From: Bacteroidota bacterium
GTDB lineage: Bacteria; Bacteroidota; Bacteroidia; Chitinophagales; Saprospiraceae
Assembly: GCA_020160935.1 (NCBI GenBank)
Contig: JAIUPL010000001.1
Span: forward strand, 124,001-188,000
DNA length: 64,000 nucleotides
Direction: 5' to 3'
Part shown: positions 52,304-64,000 of the stretch, one piece after another
How positions within the stretch are numbered: the first letter of the stretch is position 1
Layout: every line of letters begins with the position of its first letter
Notes under the pieces: model-generated
What the model saw: the letters and a program-made list of their open reading frames with translations, nothing else
Databases searched by the model: none
What the model was told of the DNA's origin: nothing
Position numbers and translations under genes: made by a program

Positions 52304-52311
52304 TACTTTTG
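52304..52311 (+). promoter_or_regulatory. gldG -7 box
   Basis: TACTTTTG, exact TAnnTTTG, 9 nt before the ATG at 52321, giving a nearly leaderless message. Confidence 0.55.
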
Positions 52312-52320
52312 CCCTCTGGC

Positions 52321-54045
52321 ATGTCACAACCAATGGCTCAAATGTCTCGTTCCAAACGTACACAGTCTCTGCTCCAGTTCGGGCTTTTTTGCGGTATCCT
52401 CTTGTTTGTCAATGTGTTGGCGAACGTTTTTTATACGCACCTCGACCTGACGGAAGAAAAACGCTTTACACTTACCAACCCGACCCGCGAGCTGCTGCGC
52501 GGCTTGAAAGACCAGGTGTATGTGCAGATTTTGCTCGAAGGAGAATTCCCTGCCGGCTTCAAACGCCTGCAAACGGCGTCGCGCGAAATGCTCGATGATT
52601 TCCGTTCGGAAAGCGGCTATATCGACTACCAGTTTGACGACCCCTCCGAGGGCAGTGTGGAAGATGTGAATGCGCGGCGCAAGGCATTGGCCGATCAGGG
52701 CATTTACCCGGTCAACCTGCGCGTGGCCGAACAGGGAGAAACCTCTCAAAAACTCATTTACCCGGTAGCCATTTTTCGCTTTGGCAGCCGCCAGGTGGTG
52801 GTAAAATTGCTGGAAAGCGAATCGTCGAGCCTCTCGCCCGATGAAGTGATCAACAACTCCGTTAGCCTGCTCGAATACAAATTCGCCAATGCGATCAAAA
52901 AAATCCTGACACCAGCCCGACCGGTTATCCTGTTTACCAAAGACCATGGCGAACTCGACGACCTGCAACTCGCCGATTTCGACCAGACGTTGCGGGCATT
53001 TTACGATACCGATCGCATTTCGCTCGACTCCGTGGTGCAAATCAAGCCGGAGGACTGCGCGCTGCTGGTGATAGCCAAACCGCGCAGTTCCTTTTCCGAA
53101 AAAGATAAATTCAAGATCGACCAGTATGTCATGGGCGGCGGCCGCATTCTGTGGTTGATCGATCGCATGAATGCCGACCTCGACAGCATGCGGACTACCG
53201 GGCGCTTCGTACCGACAGATTATCCGCTGAATATCGAGGATATGCTGTTCAAATACGGCGTCCGCATCCAGCCCGACCTAATTCTCGATCTGGATTGCAG
53301 TAAAATACGCCTCGTTGTGGGCCAGGTTGGCAATTCTCCCCAGTTCGATTTGTTCCCCTGGTATTATCACCTGGCGGTGCAGCCCACTGTACAGCACCCG
53401 ATTGTTAAAAACCTTGACCGGGTAGACCTGCGCTTTTGCTCTTCTATCGACACAATTCGCACCAAAACGCCTGTAAAAAAGACGCCTCTGCTCACGAGCA
53501 GCCGTTACAGCCGCCTGCAATTCAGCCCCGTAGACCTCAATTTTGAGGTGCTCAAATACGCCCCCGACCCTGAAAAATTCAACAAGGGCTCTCAAAACGT
53601 GGCCGTTTTGCTGGAAGGTACTTTCCCGTCCAACTACGAAAACCGGGTGTCAGAAGAGATGTTGAGCGGACTGAAACAAATGGGTATGGACTTCAAGCCT
53701 GTCAGCACACCTACCCGCATGCTGGTGATCAGCGATGGCGACGTAGCAGCCAACTACATCCGCAACCGCGCAGAAAAACAGTGGTACCCGCTCGGCTTCA
53801 ACCAAAATGACAACCGCACCTATGCGAACAAGGACCTGCTCATCAACGCAGTCGAATACCTCATCGACCCCAGCGGCGTGATAGAGGCACGCAGCAAGGA
53901 AGTCAAACTCCGCCTGCTCGACGCCGTGCGCGCCAAAGCAGAAAAAACGCCCTGGCAGGTGCTCAATATTGGCGCCCCCCTCCTGTTGCTCGGCATTTTT
54001 GCCTGGCTCTTCAACTGGCGTAGAAAACGAAAATACGCAAAATAG
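52321..54045 (+). CDS. gldG: Gliding-associated ABC transporter substrate-binding protein GldG
   Basis: A 574-aa membrane protein of the GldG/ABC-type unknown-transport family. N-terminal helix about 16-38 (LLQFGLFCGILLFVNVLANVFY) is followed by the family start HLDLTEEKRFTLTNPTRELLRGLKDQVYVQILLEGEFPAGFKRLQ. The GATase-like periplasmic region contains PVILFTKDHGELDDLQ and YVMGGGRILWLIDRMNADLDS, and a final transmembrane helix reads VLNIGAPLLLLGIFAWLFNW. GldG works with GldF and GldA, needed for gliding in Flavobacterium. Neither partner is adjacent here. ATG 52321 (MSQPMAQM) is chosen; 52336 is possible. Confidence 0.9.
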   Translation: MSQPMAQMSRSKRTQSLLQFGLFCGILLFVNVLANVFYTHLDLTEEKRFTLTNPTRELLRGLKDQVYVQILLEGEFPAGFKRLQTASREMLDDFRSESGYIDYQFDDPSEGSVEDVNARRKALADQGIYPVNLRVAEQGETSQKLIYPVAIFRFGSRQVVVKLLESESSSLSPDEVINNSVSLLEYKFANAIKKILTPARPVILFTKDHGELDDLQLADFDQTLRAFYDTDRISLDSVVQIKPEDCALLVIAKPRSSFSEKDKFKIDQYVMGGGRILWLIDRMNADLDSMRTTGRFVPTDYPLNIEDMLFKYGVRIQPDLILDLDCSKIRLVVGQVGNSPQFDLFPWYYHLAVQPTVQHPIVKNLDRVDLRFCSSIDTIRTKTPVKKTPLLTSSRYSRLQFSPVDLNFEVLKYAPDPEKFNKGSQNVAVLLEGTFPSNYENRVSEEMLSGLKQMGMDFKPVSTPTRMLVISDGDVAANYIRNRAEKQWYPLGFNQNDNRTYANKDLLINAVEYLIDPSGVIEARSKEVKLRLLDAVRAKAEKTPWQVLNIGAPLLLLGIFAWLFNWRRKRKYAK

Positions 54046-54155
54046 GGATGAGTTATGAGTTATGAGTTATGAGTTATACTCACTTTGCTATTGGCATCTC
54101 CATTAGAGTGACCGATAGCAAAGTGAGTATAACTCATAACTCATAACTCATAACT
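54046..54155. repeat. GAGTTAT heptamer palindrome spanning stop to start
   Basis: Perfect 41-bp arms, 54051-54091 and 54115-54155, consist of four GAGTTAT heptamers plus ACTCACTTTGCTAT, with a 23-nt loop. The left arm begins 5 nt after the gldG stop, and the right arm ends at the base before the ATG of the next gene. The element is therefore the entire spacer. Confidence 0.92.
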
Positions 54156-54455
54156 ATGATAAAGCGTATTGTAAAAATGACTTTTCGGCCCGACGCCGTG
54201 CAGACTTTTCTGGACGATGTTTTCGAGCCGAGTAAAAGCCGTATCCGCGCCTTTCCCGGCTGTCGGCACATGGAATTATTGCGGCATACGGAACACCCAC
54301 ACGTGTTGTGCACATTCAGCATCTGGGATTCTGAAGAAGCCTTGAACGAATATCGCCACTCCGAACTGTTCAAGGATACCTGGGCAAAAACGAAGGCGCT
54401 GTTTGCCCAACGGGCAGAAGCATGGTCGATGGAAACCATAGATCCGCACGTATGA
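54156..54455 (+). CDS. ABM-domain (dimeric alpha-beta barrel) protein
   Basis: A 99-aa protein of the antibiotic-biosynthesis-monooxygenase-like ferredoxin fold. It opens with MIKRIVKMTFRPDAVQTFLDDVFEPSKSRIRAFPGCRHMELLRH and continues with HVLCTFSIWDSEEALNEYRHSELFKDTWAKTKALF. Such small proteins are dimeric and may be monooxygenases, heme-degrading enzymes or have no known activity. Heme ligands cannot be assigned. The start codon directly follows the palindrome, so no conventional ribosome-binding site is present. Confidence 0.82.
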   Translation: MIKRIVKMTFRPDAVQTFLDDVFEPSKSRIRAFPGCRHMELLRHTEHPHVLCTFSIWDSEEALNEYRHSELFKDTWAKTKALFAQRAEAWSMETIDPHV

Positions 54456-54530
54456 ATTATTCATGGAAGGAAATGATCTTGTGCGAAACACGTTCTAAAA
54501 TCTTGCTACGCCATAACGCACAACCGATAG

Positions 54531-56207
54531 CTATTTCCCGAGCAACACCATTCCCCATTCTGAATTCAGCCGCACTTTTCCGTTTTCCACTTTCACTTGC
54601 TGCCCCGAATAGTAATCCTGCAGCATAGCACCTTCCGGGAAAGCATCTTGTGTGTCGATGGTCTTTTCACCTTTAGGCAAATCGATGCCTGCGACAACCA
54701 CGTCGTGGAAATTTCCGGACTGAAAAGTTCTTTTGAAAACGTAGGGTTTGTTGGACAGCATGGCATGAACGCCTGCGCCCACGGCAGGGTGCGCGCGGCG
54801 GAAACGCCCGAGTTTTTGCCAGTGGGCCAGCACTTCCTGTGTTTTGAAGCCGTTGCGTTCGGCATTGGCGGCGAGTTCGTCCCAGTTCATAAACGAACGA
54901 AGCGTGGCATCACCCTGCGTGCCTGCTACCACCAGCGATCGGCTGGTTTCATCGCCGTAGTAGATTTGGGAAGCGCCGGGACACAGCAACAGTTTGGTGG
55001 CCGTTTCCAGGGGTTTCATTCGCCGGGCATCGTACGGAGAGCCATCATCATGCGACGACATGTAGTTGAGCACACTTTTGCCTTCCAGGCTGCCATGCAG
55101 CAGAATGGAGTATTTGGCAAACAGGTTTTCATAACTGTTTACACCATCGCTCTTTAGTTCAAAATTGATCAGGCTGTTGAAGCCATTGTTGTAAAAATCC
55201 ACTTTTTTGTCGCCGAAATTGAAGTCGCGACCACTCGAAATATTGTAACCATATACTTCGCCTACCATGTAAAACCCATTATTGTCCAGCACTTGTTTGG
55301 GATGCGCTTTTTTCCAGTCGGCAAATGCCTGGTCGGCCTCCTTGCGCAGTTCGGCCCACACGCTTTCTTCCACGTGTTTGGCCGTATCGCAACGGTAGCC
55401 GTCGATGCCATACTGCCGGACATAGTCGGTAAGCCATTTCATCAGATAATAACGTGGCGTACGCGGGTAGCCGGTGCGTTGGAAAAAAGCATCGAGTTCG
55501 GCCATTTCCTTTTTGTAACGGCCTTCATTTTTCCATTTTTCAGCCAGGAAAGCAGGAATTTCCACCGGCGTATTGCTTTCCGTTTTTACATCGGGCAGGT
55601 TTTTTACCAGCGTACATTCAATGTTCGACTGGTAATCTTTGTAGGTACAGTTGGGCTCGGTTCTCACCCATCCGTCCCACACAGGGTCTTGTGCCGTTAC
55701 GGGCCCGGTATGGTTTACCACCACATCCAGGATGACCCGGATGCCGCGCTGGTGGGCTTTTTTGACGAGTTCGGCCAGTTCATTTTCCGTCCCGAAATTG
55801 GGATCCAGGCGCGTCCAGTCTTTGGTCCAGTAGCCGTGAAACCCGTAGGTAGCCCCCGTGCCTTCATCCACTGCATCATGAATTTGTTCGAGTACGGGCG
55901 TAAACCAGATGGCGGTGATGCCCAGTTGGTCGAAATACCCTTCTTCCAGTTTTTGGGTAATACCTTTGATATCGCCGCCCATAAAGCCGCGCAAGTTTGC
56001 AGCAGGGCGGGTACGGCCGAATTGCAGATCATTTTTTGGATTGCCGTTGAAAAAACGGTCGGTGAGCATGAAATACACATTGGCATTTTCCCAGAAAAAT
56101 GGTGCTTGGGGGCGTGGAGTAGCCGCCTGGCGGGAAGCAGTACAGGCAGACAAGCCCAGCAACAACAAGATTGCGAGCAGAGAAATTCGATTCATACGGT
56201 CGATCAT
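54531..56207 (-). CDS. Alpha-amylase family (GH13) lipoprotein
   Basis: A 558-aa glycoside hydrolase anchored by the lipobox LGLSAC (cysteine about 22), so probably periplasmic or surface-lipidated. GH13 conserved regions are DVVVNHTG (161-168), YRCDTAKHVEE with nucleophile D274, VGEVYGYN with acid/base E317, and MSSHDDGSPYD (H386, D387/388). The N-terminal segment FFWENANVYFMLTDRFFNGNP is typical of surface alpha-amylases of Bacteroidota. It likely cuts starch or maltodextrin. No susC/susD genes are nearby. Alternative start ATG 56195. Confidence 0.92.
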   Translation of the reverse strand: MIDRMNRISLLAILLLLGLSACTASRQAATPRPQAPFFWENANVYFMLTDRFFNGNPKNDLQFGRTRPAANLRGFMGGDIKGITQKLEEGYFDQLGITAIWFTPVLEQIHDAVDEGTGATYGFHGYWTKDWTRLDPNFGTENELAELVKKAHQRGIRVILDVVVNHTGPVTAQDPVWDGWVRTEPNCTYKDYQSNIECTLVKNLPDVKTESNTPVEIPAFLAEKWKNEGRYKKEMAELDAFFQRTGYPRTPRYYLMKWLTDYVRQYGIDGYRCDTAKHVEESVWAELRKEADQAFADWKKAHPKQVLDNNGFYMVGEVYGYNISSGRDFNFGDKKVDFYNNGFNSLINFELKSDGVNSYENLFAKYSILLHGSLEGKSVLNYMSSHDDGSPYDARRMKPLETATKLLLCPGASQIYYGDETSRSLVVAGTQGDATLRSFMNWDELAANAERNGFKTQEVLAHWQKLGRFRRAHPAVGAGVHAMLSNKPYVFKRTFQSGNFHDVVVAGIDLPKGEKTIDTQDAFPEGAMLQDYYSGQQVKVENGKVRLNSEWGMVLLGK

Positions 56208-56279
56208 TTTTTTGGGTGCAAGTTATCGGGGCTTTGACAAATGAACCCAAACAAGTTCTTGCGTCGACCGTTCACGTCA

Positions 56280-58454
56280 TTACAATTTTACCCAGCGTGC
56301 AGTACCGACTTTTTTTCCGGTATTCACCAGCACCTGATAGATGCCAGAAGGCAGACTTTTCAGGTCATCGATTGTAATACGATTGATTCCTTGCTGAATC
56401 GAAATGCTGCGGGACATCAATTTTTCCCCGGAAACGGACATCAGATTAACCGAAGCAAATGCCTCGGCTTCGGAGTTGTCTCATTCCAGCGTGAAGGCGC
56501 CGGTGCCCGGATTGGGCGACAGAGAAAGCGTTTCGGTGATGACCGGCTGGCTCGTTGCCACACTGGGATCGGCCACGATGATACGCACCCGTCGGGTGTC
56601 TTCTCGATACACCTCCACCTGCGGAATCACTACCAGGTCGTCGGCCTGCACAGTTGTCTGTCCTGATTGCAGGATCGCGCCGCTGCCCACTTCCCGCACC
56701 TGCCATAGCAACACGGTGCCGGTAGCGGGTTTGAACAGTTGCGGGCGGCGAATAGCCACATCGGCGGTCAGGCTGTTGTTCGGGCAGTTGTCGTTTGGAA
56801 ATATCGCGCCTGATTCCAGCCAGGCCACCACACTCCAAATACCGGCTTGCTCGATGAGCGTTGCGGTTTCCCAGCGGTGGTAACCACCCCAGGCGCCCCA
56901 GTTGTCGCCGTCGCCATTGTTGATACCGATCAGGCCGGTGCCAGGGTCGTTGTTTTGCGGGTCGAGCCGGTGGTTGAAAAATGCCGGGTAGGATTGGTTG
57001 CTGCGGAAGCGGGATTCCGGGAAATTGACGTTGTCAAGTGCTGTTTGCTGGTCGGCTGGTATACCCAGTATCCAGTGATCGTTGAACAGAGGAGAATCAT
57101 CAATATTATGATCGCGTTCGCTCCACATGCTCTGAACGCCGGTGCCCAACGAATCGGCCACCCGAAAATTTTCCACTACGACAGGCCCCCAATGCATCGT
57201 AGAATTGATGTCGCTTTTACCATGCCAGTGCCGAATAATGGGCCAGTCGCGTTCGGGCGCGCAGTTATCGATCAAATTGAACAAATTTTGAAGTCGCACC
57301 ACCTCTCCGTCCCGATTTCGAAGATTGGTGGGGAAATTATCCGCAGGGGCGCCGAATACCGTTTGGTTCGAGGTAGGTTCGGGGCCGTTCAGGCCGCTAT
57401 TGAAAATGGTTGCGCTGGCATAATGCCCCGGATTGCATTTCACCAGGGCAATCGATCCAGCAGATCCCATGCTGTGTCCGTGTACCTGAATCCTGGCCCG
57501 ATCGATGTTGAAATGACGTATCAGCCAGTCATCAATCCACCAGTAACGCCGTTGCGTATAATTCACGATCGTATCCGTTTCGGTAGGCAGGTTGTTAGGC
57601 TCAAATGGATTGTAGTTTTTGCGCCAGCCGAAATGCCAGGACGGCATGTCCGGCAAGGGCGGTGCATTTTCTCTCCAGCCAAGCAAGTTGTCGTCATGCG
57701 TCAGCAAAACACCTTCCTCCGGGCGTATATCTACTTGTACCCGGCTTCCTGCCAGCGACTGCCGGGCGGTACCGCCGCCACCATGCAGCCAGATCGATAA
57801 AGGGAAAGGCTGCGTAGTATCGATCCCCAAGGGTATGGAAATAAAGAAAAGGCTGGGCATGCCATTTTTCGCCGCATTCGCCATCACAGGAAAATCCGGG
57901 CGGTTCTCCCACTGATTTTGCCGACCATCTGCCCACATCATATAGGCCCGACAAATAAAGCCGAAAGCAAAAGGCGACGGGAAAGTGGCCTGCAACTGGC
58001 ACTCCACCGGATCGTTCACAGGGTTGTACTGAAATGTCACCGGCAAGGCCGTGATATTTACTCCTGTGGTCACCGTGGTAGCATCGTCGGCCGCTACGGC
58101 AAAATGCAGGGCCCCCTGCTGGTGTGGCGTAAATACAAAAAGCGCTTCGTTGGGCGCCAGTTGGTATTTTCCGGAGCCCAGGGGCGCAGGAATGCGCGGT
58201 GTCATACTCGTATCGACTTGCTCCTTGAGTTGGGCGCACAAATATTCAAACTTGTGCAATTTGCCAATGCGAACAGCATCGGTGGTTGACGTAAATGCCG
58301 AGGGATAGGCGTATACCGAATACCAGTCGGGCAAAGGGGTGGATACTTCCCAAACGATCCAGACCTGCCCGTCGGCATACCAGCCACGGACGTTGGTTTG
58401 GGCGTTCAACAAAAATGGAAATGCAAGGGAAAGGAGTAGAAAAATATTTTTCAT
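56280..58454 (-). pseudogene. Exported alpha/beta-hydrolase with in-frame TGA in its T9SS tail
   Basis: The frame from ATG 58454 encodes a signal peptide (KNIFLLLSLAFPFLLNAQ), a beta-rich N-terminal region, and an esterase-like domain (PLSIWLHGGGG, nucleophile elbow VHGHSMGSAGS, HWHGKSD) of PHB-depolymerase/feruloyl-esterase kind. The open frame stops at TGA 56481-56483 right after LSLSPNPGTGAFTLE, the opening of a type A sorting domain. In the same frame 66 more codons continue as DNSEAEAFASVNLMSVSGEK to LPSGIYQVLVNTGKK and end TARWVKL, TAA at 56280: the missing rest of the sorting domain. A TGG-to-TGA or CGA-to-TGA change would explain it. Without readthrough the product (657 aa) could not be anchored by T9SS. 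Confidence 0.85.
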
Positions 58455-58728
58455 TTTGTCAAATAGATAGAATAAACCGGTTTTAATTTCAATAGACCTC
58501 GAAATGAACGATAGGTTTATTTCGGATTCATGAAAATAACAAACTGATTTCGACACTTTTGCGTACAACCGTCAAATCGTCACCTCATTTGCTCGTTTAC
58601 AGTCAAAATGACTTCTAAAATGCTCCATAACTGCCACTTTTTCAGCCACAGGCGCCTGTTTTCATTTTGGAAATAAATTTGATAAAAAGGGATGTGCAGG
58701 GGTACATTTACCCGGCGTAGAACAAGGG

Positions 58729-58959
58729 GCAAGGTTCAAGGGGCAAGAGGCAAGAGGCAAATGGCAAGGGGCAAGAGGCAAACGGCAAGGGGCGCCTGCT
58801 CTATTTTTGAGTACATGCGGAAAGAGGTGTTTTCGTGTTTTCGTGTTTTGGAGGCTTCGCGCTTGGCATTGGAGAATTAGATTGTATCCTTAGGTCGTTC
58901 AAGCCTTACAACTAAATGCTAAGCGCGAAACCTCCAAAACACCAAAACACCAAAACACT
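58729..58959. repeat. Heptamer array plus AAAACACC palindrome upstream of clpB
   Basis: 58729-58792 holds GGCAAGA/GGCAAGG heptamers, the same word family as at 4725, without a mirror. Then 58828-58868 (GTGTTTTCGTGTTTTCG, GGAGGCTTCGCGCTTGGCA) pairs imperfectly with 58918-58959 (TGCTAAGCGCGAAACCTCC, then AAAACACC octamers). Degenerate octamers continue to 59014, 9 nt before the clpB ATG. The rest of the 569-bp spacer (58455-58728) shows no gene. Confidence 0.8.
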
Positions 58960-59023
58960 AAAACACCAAAACACCAAAACACTTCAAACACCCAAACACT
59001 TCAAAAACACATCCATCCACATA

Positions 59024-61677
<2,654 letters not shown>

Positions 61678-61678
<1 letters not shown>

Positions 61679-61705
61679 TTATCGGTTGTCAGTTATTGGT
61701 TATCA
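61678..61705. repeat. Heptamer array at the clpB stop
   Basis: The last G of the clpB TAG is the first base of GTTATCG, GTTGTCA, GTTATTG, GTTATCA, four uninterrupted 7-mers. GGCGGGTAAG (61707-61716) could pair with CTTATCCGCC-TTTTT (61781-61795) to give a long-loop terminator. Confidence 0.7.
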
Positions 61706-61794
61706 GGGCGGGTAAGGGTATATTGGTTGATAATGGCTGCGGTTCGGATGTTCGGACAGCAGGATTATGGACGGATGTATGCTTATCCGCCTTT

Positions 61795-62898
61795 TTATTT
61801 CACCCGCAGCACCCCCACCTCCTCAATTGTAGACACAATAACAAGGGATGAATTTTTCAATCCGGTGAGTTGAACGCCCCTGTATTCCAGCGGCAGCAGC
61901 ACCTTGTTTTTGATGCTGACAAGCCCCCACAGGTTGTATTGCATGGCAGGGACAAATCCGGGTGGCGTATCTTCTTCAAAATATTCGTAGGAGCAGGGCA
62001 CCCGTTCTTCACCGGAGGCGCTCAGCAAACCGCATAACATATCGTCGTATTGGGGCGATGGTTTTTCCCAGACCTGTATCGGAGCGTCCGGCGACCATTG
62101 CGATACCCGGTATTTTTCATACTTTTTCGTGGACATTCGTTTGCCGTCCGAACGGCGAAAAAACAGGTACCCTTCTTTTGGGTAAGAACTGCTGAATTCT
62201 TTTACGGCCACGGTTTTGGCATTTACCATGCTCACGCCAGCATATCGGACAGGAATGAGTACGCGCCCTTTGGCATCTGCCATGCCATGTCTTTGTTGCT
62301 TGTCGACGATTTCAAACACATCCTTGGCGGGATTTTTTTTCTGATAGTCGTAATAGGCAAAAAGTGGATATACTTCTGCCCATTGGTTGTGCCAGGGCAG
62401 AGTTTTCAGGGGCGGCACTGAAATATCGGTCGGCTCCCTGTCATATTGTATTTGCTCTACAGGCGGGTCTTTTTTGCCGGGCTCTTCCACCACGATTTTT
62501 TCCTTGGTAACGGTAATCGCCCATTTCTAATCTTCTTTTTTATACAACCAGGTGTTGGCTCGATCCCTGTCTCTAGAGGTGCCCCAGTAATCGCCTGTAT
62601 AGAGCGGCTGGACAGCCCATTCCTGGAGATTTTTCAGGTGCCGAAAACCCCAAAGGCCATTTTCTTTGATGGCCAGGCCCCATTCGCCCAGGGCATCTAT
62701 TTTTTGGAACCTCGACGCCAGCACCGGGTTCAGGTTTTCATCCAGTATATTCCAGCCTTCTTTGCTGCCGACCAGTAAATACCCGTTCCAACTCTTGATC
62801 TCATAGTAGGTACCCATAGGGATGACCCACTCGATGGTGCCCTGTGAGAAGAGAGCGGTGTGGCACAACAGCAGCACACACCAAAGTATGTTTTTCAT
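61795..62898 (-). pseudogene. Exported WG-repeat protein interrupted by in-frame TAG
   Basis: The frame begins at ATG 62898 with a signal peptide (KNILWCVLLLCHTALFSQG) and reads WG-repeat text (GYLLVGSKEGWNILDENLNPV, GEWGLAIKENGLWGFRHLK). It stops at TAG 62527-62529 after WLYKKED. In the same frame the next codons, KWAITVTKEKIVVEEPGKK, match its tandem paralogue (EWAITITKEKIVVEEPGKR), and the frame continues to 61795 with more WG-like units (YNLWGLVSIKNKVLLPLEYRG). The full frame is 368 codons. One nonsense base, or an assembly error, has split the gene. A GTG at 62493 could restart the second half. Confidence 0.82.
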
Positions 62899-62949
62899 GT
62901 TTTTTAAAAGGCTAATGCCGATCAGGAGACAGCAAGCAAAGCAATTGAC

Positions 62950-64000
62950 TCATTTTATTTGGACGAGTCCGATTTCTCTTCCTTTCGATACCAATAGCAA
63001 AGATGAATTTTTACGTTCCGGCAGGGAGATATCATCGTAATTGAATGACAGCAGCATTTTGTTTTTTGTGTTGATAATGCCCCAGTGGCCATATAATTTG
63101 GCAGGGATAAATCCTGGCGGCGGTTCCTCTGCAAAAGCCGCATACATACAGGGAATCAGTTCTTCGCCTGCTGCATTGAGCAGTCCACAACGGAAAAAGT
63201 TGAGTTCTTCTGATGGCGGCTGCCACACCTGAATATTCATGTCGGTTTTCGAGCGGGCCCTGTCAAATTTGGTGTATGTTTCCTTCGACATCTGTTTGCC
63301 ATCTGAACGCCGGAAAAAAGAGAAGTAGGATGGGTTGCCATATCCATTGCTTTCTTTTGCTATGATCGTTTGAGAATTTATAATTCTCAACCTGTCATAG
63401 CGTACAGGAATCAGAACGTTGCCCTGCGCGTCGGTCATACCATGTTTCTCCGCCTGATCCATCACATCAAACACATCTGTGCCTGGATTGATGTTGTCTT
63501 CATCATAGATGTCGTGCATCGGCTCTACCGTTTTCCACTGACTGTGCCAGGGCCGGGTCGTCATGGGTTGCGGAAGTCTGGCGGGCGGGTTTTCAGCCTC
63601 GTCGTCCTCCTCTTCATCGCGAATTTGCTCTACGGAAAGCGCGCGTTTGCCCGGTTCTTCCACCACAATTTTTTCTTTGGTAATGGTAATGGCCCACTCT
63701 TTTTCACCGACATGCAGGATCCAACTGTGTGCGTAGCCCCGATTCCTTTTGGAGCCAGGGCCCCAGCCCCAGTCTTCATAAATCGGCTGAACGGCCCATT
63801 TCCGGAGGTCTTTCAGGTGTCTGAACCCCCATTTCTCATTTTCCTGAAGGGCCACGGCCCAATGGCACATGGCTTCAATGCGGTTGTATTTGAGGGGAAT
63901 GATGGTCTTTAATTTTTGATCGACCATTCCCCAGTGTCCGTTTTCGTTTACGATGAAATATTGGTTCCAGGAAATGATGTTCTCGTATTTGCCCATAGGA
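62950..64000 (-). CDS. WG-repeat protein, 5' end outside window
   Basis: Tandem paralogue of the preceding gene, intact over the 350 residues visible. WG units are visible as QYFIVNENGHWGMVDQKLKTIIPLKYNRIE, WAVALQENEKWGFRHLKDLR and LYGHWGIINTKNKMLLSFNYDDI. An ATG at 63996 could be taken for the start, but the paralogue has the equivalent residues (IPMGTYYEIKSWNGY) about 27 residues inside, after its signal peptide, and a proline codon precedes the ATG here too. The true start therefore lies beyond the right edge. WG-repeat proteins bind partners through beta-hairpins; the specific role is unknown. Confidence 0.8.
   Translation of the reverse strand, partial: PMGKYENIISWNQYFIVNENGHWGMVDQKLKTIIPLKYNRIEAMCHWAVALQENEKWGFRHLKDLRKWAVQPIYEDWGWGPGSKRNRGYAHSWILHVGEKEWAITITKEKIVVEEPGKRALSVEQIRDEEEDDEAENPPARLPQPMTTRPWHSQWKTVEPMHDIYDEDNINPGTDVFDVMDQAEKHGMTDAQGNVLIPVRYDRLRIINSQTIIAKESNGYGNPSYFSFFRRSDGKQMSKETYTKFDRARSKTDMNIQVWQPPSEELNFFRCGLLNAAGEELIPCMYAAFAEEPPPGFIPAKLYGHWGIINTKNKMLLSFNYDDISLPERKNSSLLLVSKGREIGLVQIK

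Noticed and set aside
58916-59023. N-terminal extension of ClpB
   Set aside because: The 36 extra codons are translated AAAACACC repeat; the family start [13 protein letters not shown] is at 59024.
58455-59023. CIRCE (HrcA) heat-shock operator ahead of clpB
   Set aside because: No TTAGCACTC-N9-GAGTGCTAA-like dyad was found; the visible dyad is the AAAACACC/GTGTTTT repeat element.

Overview
The window looks like chromosome from a free-living Bacteroidota, most likely of the Saprospiria/Chitinophagia side. The evidence is the type IX secretion (T9SS) C-terminal sorting domains, SprB-type and SBBP repeat surface proteins, the gliding protein GldG, DUF4350 and DUF2911 proteins, split transketolase, and repeated promoter -7 boxes of the Bacteroidota form TAnnTTTG. 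Base composition is moderately GC-rich except for an AT-rich patch around 5.6-8.5 kb. The species assignment is inference. I see no rRNA, tRNA, transposase, prophage or CRISPR array.

Layout. 1-5.5 kb: 3'-truncated trpB, a Kelch-like T9SS protein, tadA, guaB and ruvC. 5.6-8.5 kb: two long palindromes, an AT-rich gene pair (XRE regulator plus membrane-anchored PA-IL-like lectin domain) and a candidate structured RNA ending in an orphan terminator. 8.5-22 kb: accessory and surface functions, including a 926-aa SBBP-repeat protein, comM, a four-helix-bundle protein, a frameshifted SprB-repeat protein, small exported proteins, a LysR regulator and a DUF2911 protein. 22-24 kb: a nitrosative-stress module (Rrf2 regulator, divergent ric and a CopD-like membrane protein). 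24-34 kb: housekeeping genes uppS, uvrB, pyk and acpP-fabF-rnc. 35-50 kb: dadA-like oxidase, panD, asnS, a DUF4350 protein, an ALDH7 dehydrogenase, a 1065-aa outer-membrane protein with eight Ig-like repeats, purC and a DUF3293 protein. 50-64 kb: split transketolase, a LysM/BON protein, gldG, a lipoprotein amylase, an esterase with a broken sorting signal, clpB and two tandem WG-repeat genes.

The most striking feature is not a protein. At least a dozen intergenic spacers are filled by arrays of 7-bp (sometimes 8- or 10-bp) words, usually arranged as long inverted repeats. The word differs from locus to locus but the architecture is shared, and the arrays very often begin exactly at, or include, a stop codon. 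Examples are guaB, ruvC, uvrB, pyk, dadA, panD, the aldehyde dehydrogenase gene, both genes around 46.9 kb, gldG and clpB. Some arms are perfect over 41, 52 or 70 bp. Four of the palindromes share a CGTAGAGT core. I regard this as the best candidate for an undescribed system.

Other points of note: three surface-protein genes are interrupted by one frameshift, one in-frame TGA and one in-frame TAG; purC and its divergent neighbour have overlapping -7 boxes on opposite strands; and several promoters have palindromes positioned like operators.
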